This document shows, piece after piece, positions 60,370 through 64,000 of a stretch of 64,000 bases of DNA. The translations under genes and the position numbers were made by a program. Each line of letters starts with the position of its first letter. The stretch's first letter is position 1. The DNA comes from Kamptonema sp. UHCC 0994 (GTDB taxonomy: Bacteria; Cyanobacteriota; Cyanobacteriia; Cyanobacteriales; Microcoleaceae), in assembly GCF_029167235.1 (NCBI RefSeq), contig NZ_JARFTR010000242.1:48925-112924 (forward strand). The letters are read 5' to 3'. Below the pieces are notes generated by a model that saw only the letters and a program-made list of their open reading frames with translations, made no database searches and had not been told where the DNA came from.

Positions 60370-61421
60370 TTTGCCTGGAAGGTTTCAAGGTCCAGCCGGT
60401 AAATTTTTTTCCAGCAATTTTCAGAGTCTCCACTGCGATATTCGGTGGCGGTTTGGCAAGCGGAGGGGTTGATGGTTTTGAGGATGCGTTGCCATTTGTG
60501 CGGATCGAGGCTACTGTCTTCCATTTGCCCCCAGGCGTACTCGGCTAAGATTTCAGTCGTGCCGGAGTAGGGGATGTTTTCGCGATGGCAGAATTCTTCC
60601 CAGCCGTAGCATTCGGAGATGAGAGCGGTCAGGGCATCGGAGCGATCGCCCCTTTTGGCACCTCCTGTGAGAATTTCAAGGGCGCGGGGGGAGATGAGGT
60701 CTTCTAGGCGAATTGCGCCGGGGCTGTAAGTGGTGGTTGCGGGGCGCGGGTTGGTTGGTGCAGGGGATTGTTGATGCCGGGTCGGGTAAATACCAACGTC
60801 TTCGGGTTTGGCGACGGTGGGTGGATATGCAACAAAATACTCCCAGTGGTACGGGATGCCGTTCGTGCCGACAGTCGGGGGCAGCAGGGTGTGGCCGCCG
60901 TTTCTCGCCAGCAGTTCCCCCATTCGAGTGCCGCCTGAATCTAAGCTGAAAGCTGTCCAGTTTGGTTCTTCGGTGAAGGCGAGGATAACTCGGTAGCCGC
61001 CGGAGGGAGTGCGGAATCGAGGGGCTTCTTTGAGGAGGGGGTAATTGTTGAGCCATTTTTCCAGCCGCGCCTCGAAAATTAATGGCGAGGAGAAGACTTT
61101 TTCTTTGCGATCGAGGTCGATAAATCCGATGTAGTGTCCCTGGGCGTTGGGGCCGCCGCCAAGGGTGCCGATGCCTGGAGTTCTTTCAAACCACTTTGTC
61201 AAGTCCGCTTGAGTTGGCAGTTGGTTCTGATAGGTTTTCCAACTGAGTTTGACTGCTTTGCCGTTGCGGTTGATCCAAGCAGGCGCTTTACCGCCTTGAA
61301 CGCCGCAGTCCCTTTCGCATTCTGTAGGGCATTCTGGCAGTGCGGGTCGGCCGAGAACATCGTTTAGCCATTCAATGGTTTGGGCGATCGTCTGGGGAGG
61401 CTGGTTAGATGCACTGTTCAT
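60339..61421 (-). CDS. Bifunctional primase/polymerase (PrimPol, archaeo-eukaryotic type)
   Basis: The 360-residue protein has the three AEP motifs: IGFIDLDRKE with Asp102 and Asp104, RTPSGGYRVILAF with SGGYR at 140-144, and GELLARNGGHTLLPPTVGTN (168-187). The region after 230 (ALEILTGGAKRGDRSDALTA) resembles the small helical PriCT-type domain that often follows. It likely primes and perhaps extends DNA at the plasmid origin. An operator-like set of TATCGTA repeats lies 140-180 bases upstream. It overlaps the DUF3987 gene, and both point away from the small HTH gene pair. Confidence 0.85.
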   Translation of the reverse strand: MNSASNQPPQTIAQTIEWLNDVLGRPALPECPTECERDCGVQGGKAPAWINRNGKAVKLSWKTYQNQLPTQADLTKWFERTPGIGTLGGGPNAQGHYIGFIDLDRKEKVFSSPLIFEARLEKWLNNYPLLKEAPRFRTPSGGYRVILAFTEEPNWTAFSLDSGGTRMGELLARNGGHTLLPPTVGTNGIPYHWEYFVAYPPTVAKPEDVGIYPTRHQQSPAPTNPRPATTTYSPGAIRLEDLISPRALEILTGGAKRGDRSDALTALISECYGWEEFCHRENIPYSGTTEILAEYAWGQMEDSSLDPHKWQRILKTINPSACQTATEYRSGDSENCWKKIYRLDLETFQAKCPLTLKIGF

Positions 61422-61778
61422 CGATGCTGCCCCCGATTGACTGATGGGGCTGGGATCTTAAAAACTGGCTGAAGTCCCAAACCCATGTAAGTAGAATCTG
61501 CCGCCAAGCTAACCTCCTCACTTTTGATGCCCTAGCTGAAGCTTTAACTAGAGCTTAGTATATCGTAACTACGATATAATTAATTGCTTAGTTACGATAG
61601 TTAAAAAACTATAGAGAGCAGGCAACAATCAGACTACTTATATAAGTATTCAGTAAATAAGTGCGGTTTAGTCAAGAGATAGTAAGGTTTCCTCGACCTG
61701 TCTAGTTATGGATCTATGTCGTAAGTACGGAAAGCTTAAGGGATTTTGGGAACGCTTGAAATCGGATGGGATGGCTAT
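61422..61778. promoter_or_regulatory. Upstream region of the replication genes with TAACTACGATA repeats
   Basis: At 61561-61603, ATCGTAACTACGATAT (a 7-base inverted repeat TATCGTA/TACGATA with a two-base centre) is followed by TTAGTTACGATAG, a third half-site. Between 61575 and 61600 the sequence is very AT-rich. The set is a good candidate operator for the replication promoter. No gene is present. Confidence 0.45.
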
Positions 61779-62108
61779 CTACTTTGTCAGCGAATAAATT
61801 TGCGGGTTGAGAGATACTACCTGCACCAACAGACCCATTGCTGCTAAAACTAGGCAAACCGTGTTCCAGCGGGCTGTCTCTGGTTTTTCTAAGACTTGGG
61901 TAACGGTAGTAGTATAGCGGCTAGGGTTGATGTCAGAACGTCCCTCTTTAAGAGCCCCGTAAGCCTTAGCCAACTGGTAAGTTGTCCAATTCATATCTTT
62001 GAGCCGCTGTTCCATGATGGCTTTAATGGCGGAAGGGTCAAGATTCGCCAGTTGGCTGAGGGTCAGAATGTTTTTTGGATCGATTTCAACTGTGGTAAGT
62101 GCGTTCAC
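61779..62108 (-). CDS. Small XRE-like HTH protein
   Basis: The 109-residue protein has a helix-turn-helix-like segment MNWTTYQLAKAYGALKEGRS followed by VTQVLEKPETARWNTVCLVL and AAMGLLVQVV, the typical second part of an XRE-type fold. Its start overlaps the stop of the upstream gene by four bases. It lies upstream of, and on the same strand as, the replication genes, so it may repress them or another plasmid promoter. The start is ATG 62108. Confidence 0.6.
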   Translation of the reverse strand: MNALTTVEIDPKNILTLSQLANLDPSAIKAIMEQRLKDMNWTTYQLAKAYGALKEGRSDINPSRYTTTVTQVLEKPETARWNTVCLVLAAMGLLVQVVSLNPQIYSLTK

Positions 62109-62332
62109 CTTAGCTTCTCCTGTAAGACTGTCACCGTGAGTTCAAGAATTTCCGATACTGTATCCAGCATCTGCTGCCTTGAAGGGGTAGAGTACCTTCC
62201 GCCCCACTGCGGCGCGTACAGCCACAGTCGCGGTTTCAGGCGGGGTAGTCTGTGGATAAGTTGTCCAAAGTAGACACCACTCGTTGACCAGAGCGCCGAT
62301 GCAATAATATTTTGCTCGATCCCAGTCTTCAT
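62105..62332 (-). CDS. Small hypothetical protein coupled to the HTH gene
   Basis: From ATG 62332 (MKTGIEQNIIASALWSTSGV) this is a 75-residue protein; a start at 62341 would add three residues. The sequence FGQLIHRLPRLKPRLWLYAP and QQMLDTVSEILELTVTVLQE has no recognised motif. The four-base overlap with the HTH gene supports it as the first gene of a pair. Confidence 0.55.
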   Translation of the reverse strand: MKTGIEQNIIASALWSTSGVYFGQLIHRLPRLKPRLWLYAPQWGGRYSTPSRQQMLDTVSEILELTVTVLQEKLR

Positions 62333-62341
62333 CGAAACCAT

Positions 62342-62872
62342 CAGTACGGACTCCTGCGAATGGCGAGTTTACCTGGCAGCTAGATTTGCACTTTCTAGCA
62401 GATTAACCTTTTCTGGCACGAGGGGAGCATGCCACTCAAGGAATAGAAAGCAAAAAGTTCATTTAGAGCATCACGAGAGTGCCCACCCTCTCCCCTTAGA
62501 TGTAGTTTCTTTTACAACATTTAAAACAATAGTTCTGAACAGTTTTGAGTGACTAAACTAAAAAACCAGGGTTTTACACTTCCAAGATGAACGAAAGAAT
62601 AAGGGCTTCAGCGAAAATCTCCGAACTATTGTTAAAAATAGTCTTTATGATTGTTTAAATTAGGCTAAGCTTCCGTTCTATTTTGAGAGCGGTGTTTGCT
62701 TATGTAAACACATTTTCATTATATACCAAATTTATAAAATTAGCTAAAAACTCAATAATTAATTTTAGATTCGACAATTAAAGTAGTGAAATATTACTAC
62801 TTGGAAAATTGCGTTCAACGATCGTTCCTTGCTCTTTGGGCAAAGCAACAGGCGAAGGAAATTATAAATTGA
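62342..62872. other. AT-rich intergenic region
   Basis: No gene is seen. The part from about 62690 to 62800 is very AT-rich (for example ATATACCAAATTTATAAAAT) and may hold promoters, but no clear -35/-10 pair or operator stands out. A frame at 62809-63051 on the other strand is a shadow of the glycosyltransferase. Confidence 0.4.
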
Positions 62873-63700
62873 TTATTCCTCGCAAAACCCTGGTATTTTT
62901 TGACCCTTTTGATGCTTTTCATGATAAAGACTTATCAACTGAATTAGTTTCGTTTGCATCTCGAGATTTTGTAAAACACTGTACTGCTCTACTTGACCAA
63001 AAAGCTGTGATAATTCAAAAGCCCATTCTCCATAATGTGAACGACCAATAATTCCTTCTGAAGTTTGAGTATAATTGACTAAGATAAGAGGATTCAGCAA
63101 AAATTTTTCCGTTCCCCACCGACTCAAACACTGAACGAAATATTCGTAATCTGCAAAGATCCGATAGTTAGGATTCCACCGAGGTGCATCATCGAGAACA
63201 TGACAGAAACCATTACTATCAAAAATATCTCGCTGACCGAGCAATGATACAGCCGTTGTATCTGAAGCAGGAGAAATAAAAGGCTTTCCTTGTCTAACAG
63301 TTTGACCGTTCCTGACGATATCTCTGCGACAAAATTGTTGTTGGAGCGTACATTTAATCTGAGGATGGTCTTGAAAGAATTTAAGAACTTCTGATACAAA
63401 TTGAGGTGAGAGATTATTGTCGTCATCTAAATAAGCTACAACCTGACCTCTAGCCATCTCAAGACCTTTGTTGCGGGCATGGCACAAACTAAAGCCAGTG
63501 CTATCATGCTTAATTTCAGTATAAATAATATCAAAGTTTGCTTGAATTTTAGCAACGAAATCTCGGGTAGCTAGATCAAAACCGTCGTTAATAATCACCC
63601 ATTCAAAGTTATGAGAGGTTTGGGCTAAAATGCTCGGTAAGGCAATATTAGCTAACTTTGATACTCTATAGTGCGTAGCTGTAATCAGAGAGAGTTTCAT
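62873..63700 (-). CDS. Family 2 glycosyltransferase
   Basis: The 275-residue protein begins MKLSLITATHYRVSKLANIA and has the GT-A fold pattern: ALPSILAQTSHNFEWVIIND, FSLCHARNKGLEMARGQVVA, and the metal-binding YLDDDNNLS (Asp92-94). It would transfer a sugar from a nucleotide-sugar to an acceptor. The C-terminal part (NPNYRIFADYEYFVQCLSRW) holds the acceptor-side residues. It is alone, with no other glycan genes in view, so it is probably accessory cargo. The protein looks complete. Confidence 0.85.
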   Translation of the reverse strand: MKLSLITATHYRVSKLANIALPSILAQTSHNFEWVIINDGFDLATRDFVAKIQANFDIIYTEIKHDSTGFSLCHARNKGLEMARGQVVAYLDDDNNLSPQFVSEVLKFFQDHPQIKCTLQQQFCRRDIVRNGQTVRQGKPFISPASDTTAVSLLGQRDIFDSNGFCHVLDDAPRWNPNYRIFADYEYFVQCLSRWGTEKFLLNPLILVNYTQTSEGIIGRSHYGEWAFELSQLFGQVEQYSVLQNLEMQTKLIQLISLYHEKHQKGQKIPGFCEE

Positions 63701-64000
63701 TACGGTTCAATATCCATCCGTAACTCATAATTTGATCTGGGATATAGGCGCAGAAATAGCGAAGCTGACACCAGCCGCAAAGTAGCACTTCAAACCATTG
63801 TGTCAATGTACCGATAAGATTGCCGGGACTGGAAGGATAAACTTGCCACGACTGTGGCTGTGATATTCATTCTTGTGACTTAAGGGAAAAGATTGCCATT
63901 TTTTAAGGAAAAGTTTGCCGAGCGTTTAGGCTGGATTACCTAATTTCTGGTATGAGCGATCGCATAACTACACATCAGTTCTAAGCATAACCTTGCCGAA
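63701..64000. other. Non-coding end of window with short direct repeats
   Basis: Five copies of a motif like GGAWAARATTGCC occur in one orientation: GATAAGATTGCC (63814-63825), GGATAAACTTGCC (63836-63848), GGAAAAGATTGCC (63886-63898), GGAAAAGTTTGCC (63907-63919) and GCATAACCTTGCC (63985-63997). No gene is seen. The set may be binding sites of a transposase or regulator beyond the window. Confidence 0.5.

Overview
The window looks like a large conjugative or mobilisable plasmid of a filamentous cyanobacterium. It is rich in the cyanobacterial HIP1 octamer GCGATCGC and carries typical cyanobacterial families (XisH/XisI, DUF1822, TPR-CHAT, CHAT-iSTAND, hybrid kinases). It also has plasmid functions: a relaxase with MobC, a type IV secretion cluster, ParA/ParB, a PrimPol/DUF3987 replication pair and a very large iteron field. 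Genus cannot be read from the sequence. No rRNA, tRNA or CRISPR array was seen.

Layout. 0-2.7 kb (minus): a VWA-like protein (cut by the window edge), a MoxR ATPase and a CHAT-iSTAND protein, resembling the cyanobacterial MoxR/VWA/VMAP conflict systems. 2.9-12.2 kb: an insertion-rich zone with a decayed IS701-type transposase, a YdeP-like molybdopterin oxidoreductase, an IS5-type element with clean ends and a group II intron. This zone is bracketed by two diverged copies of a long, hairpin-rich direct repeat. 12.8-16.8 kb: mobC, relaxase and a BRO-domain protein. 16.9-22.3 kb: recG, xisH/xisI, a Fic protein and a membrane protein with a nuclease-like C-terminus. 22.4-32.6 kb: a Gp157-like protein, a 1173-residue protein with a DFDGD motif that resembles the catalytic double-psi beta barrel of RNA polymerases, several small genes of unknown role and an acidic coiled-coil protein. 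32.8-43.1 kb: the transfer apparatus, with VirB2-like pilin, VirB4, VirB5-, VirB6-, VirB8-, VirB10- and VirB9-like proteins in order. 43.4-47.7 kb: a hybrid histidine kinase and parAB. 47.8-54.7 kb: an HNH protein, then a tight three-gene set of sigma-like protein, DUF1822 protein and a 1656-residue TPR-CHAT protease. 54.7-56.9 kb (minus): orphan ParD, XisI, XisH and a tyrosine recombinase. 56.9-61.6 kb: iterons plus the replication genes. 61.7-64 kb: a small HTH gene pair, a family 2 glycosyltransferase and a series of short direct repeats that may be a transposon end.

How they fit together. PrimPol, DUF3987 and the iterons would copy the plasmid and ParAB would segregate it. The relaxase, MobC and T4SS would move it, although no VirD4-type coupling protein is inside the window. 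Two CHAT-based systems look like defence or cell-death modules. The most unusual gene is the DFDGD protein at 23987-27508, a candidate plasmid-encoded single-chain polymerase. The most interesting module is the sigma-like/DUF1822/TPR-CHAT set, which may be a protease-controlled transcription switch.
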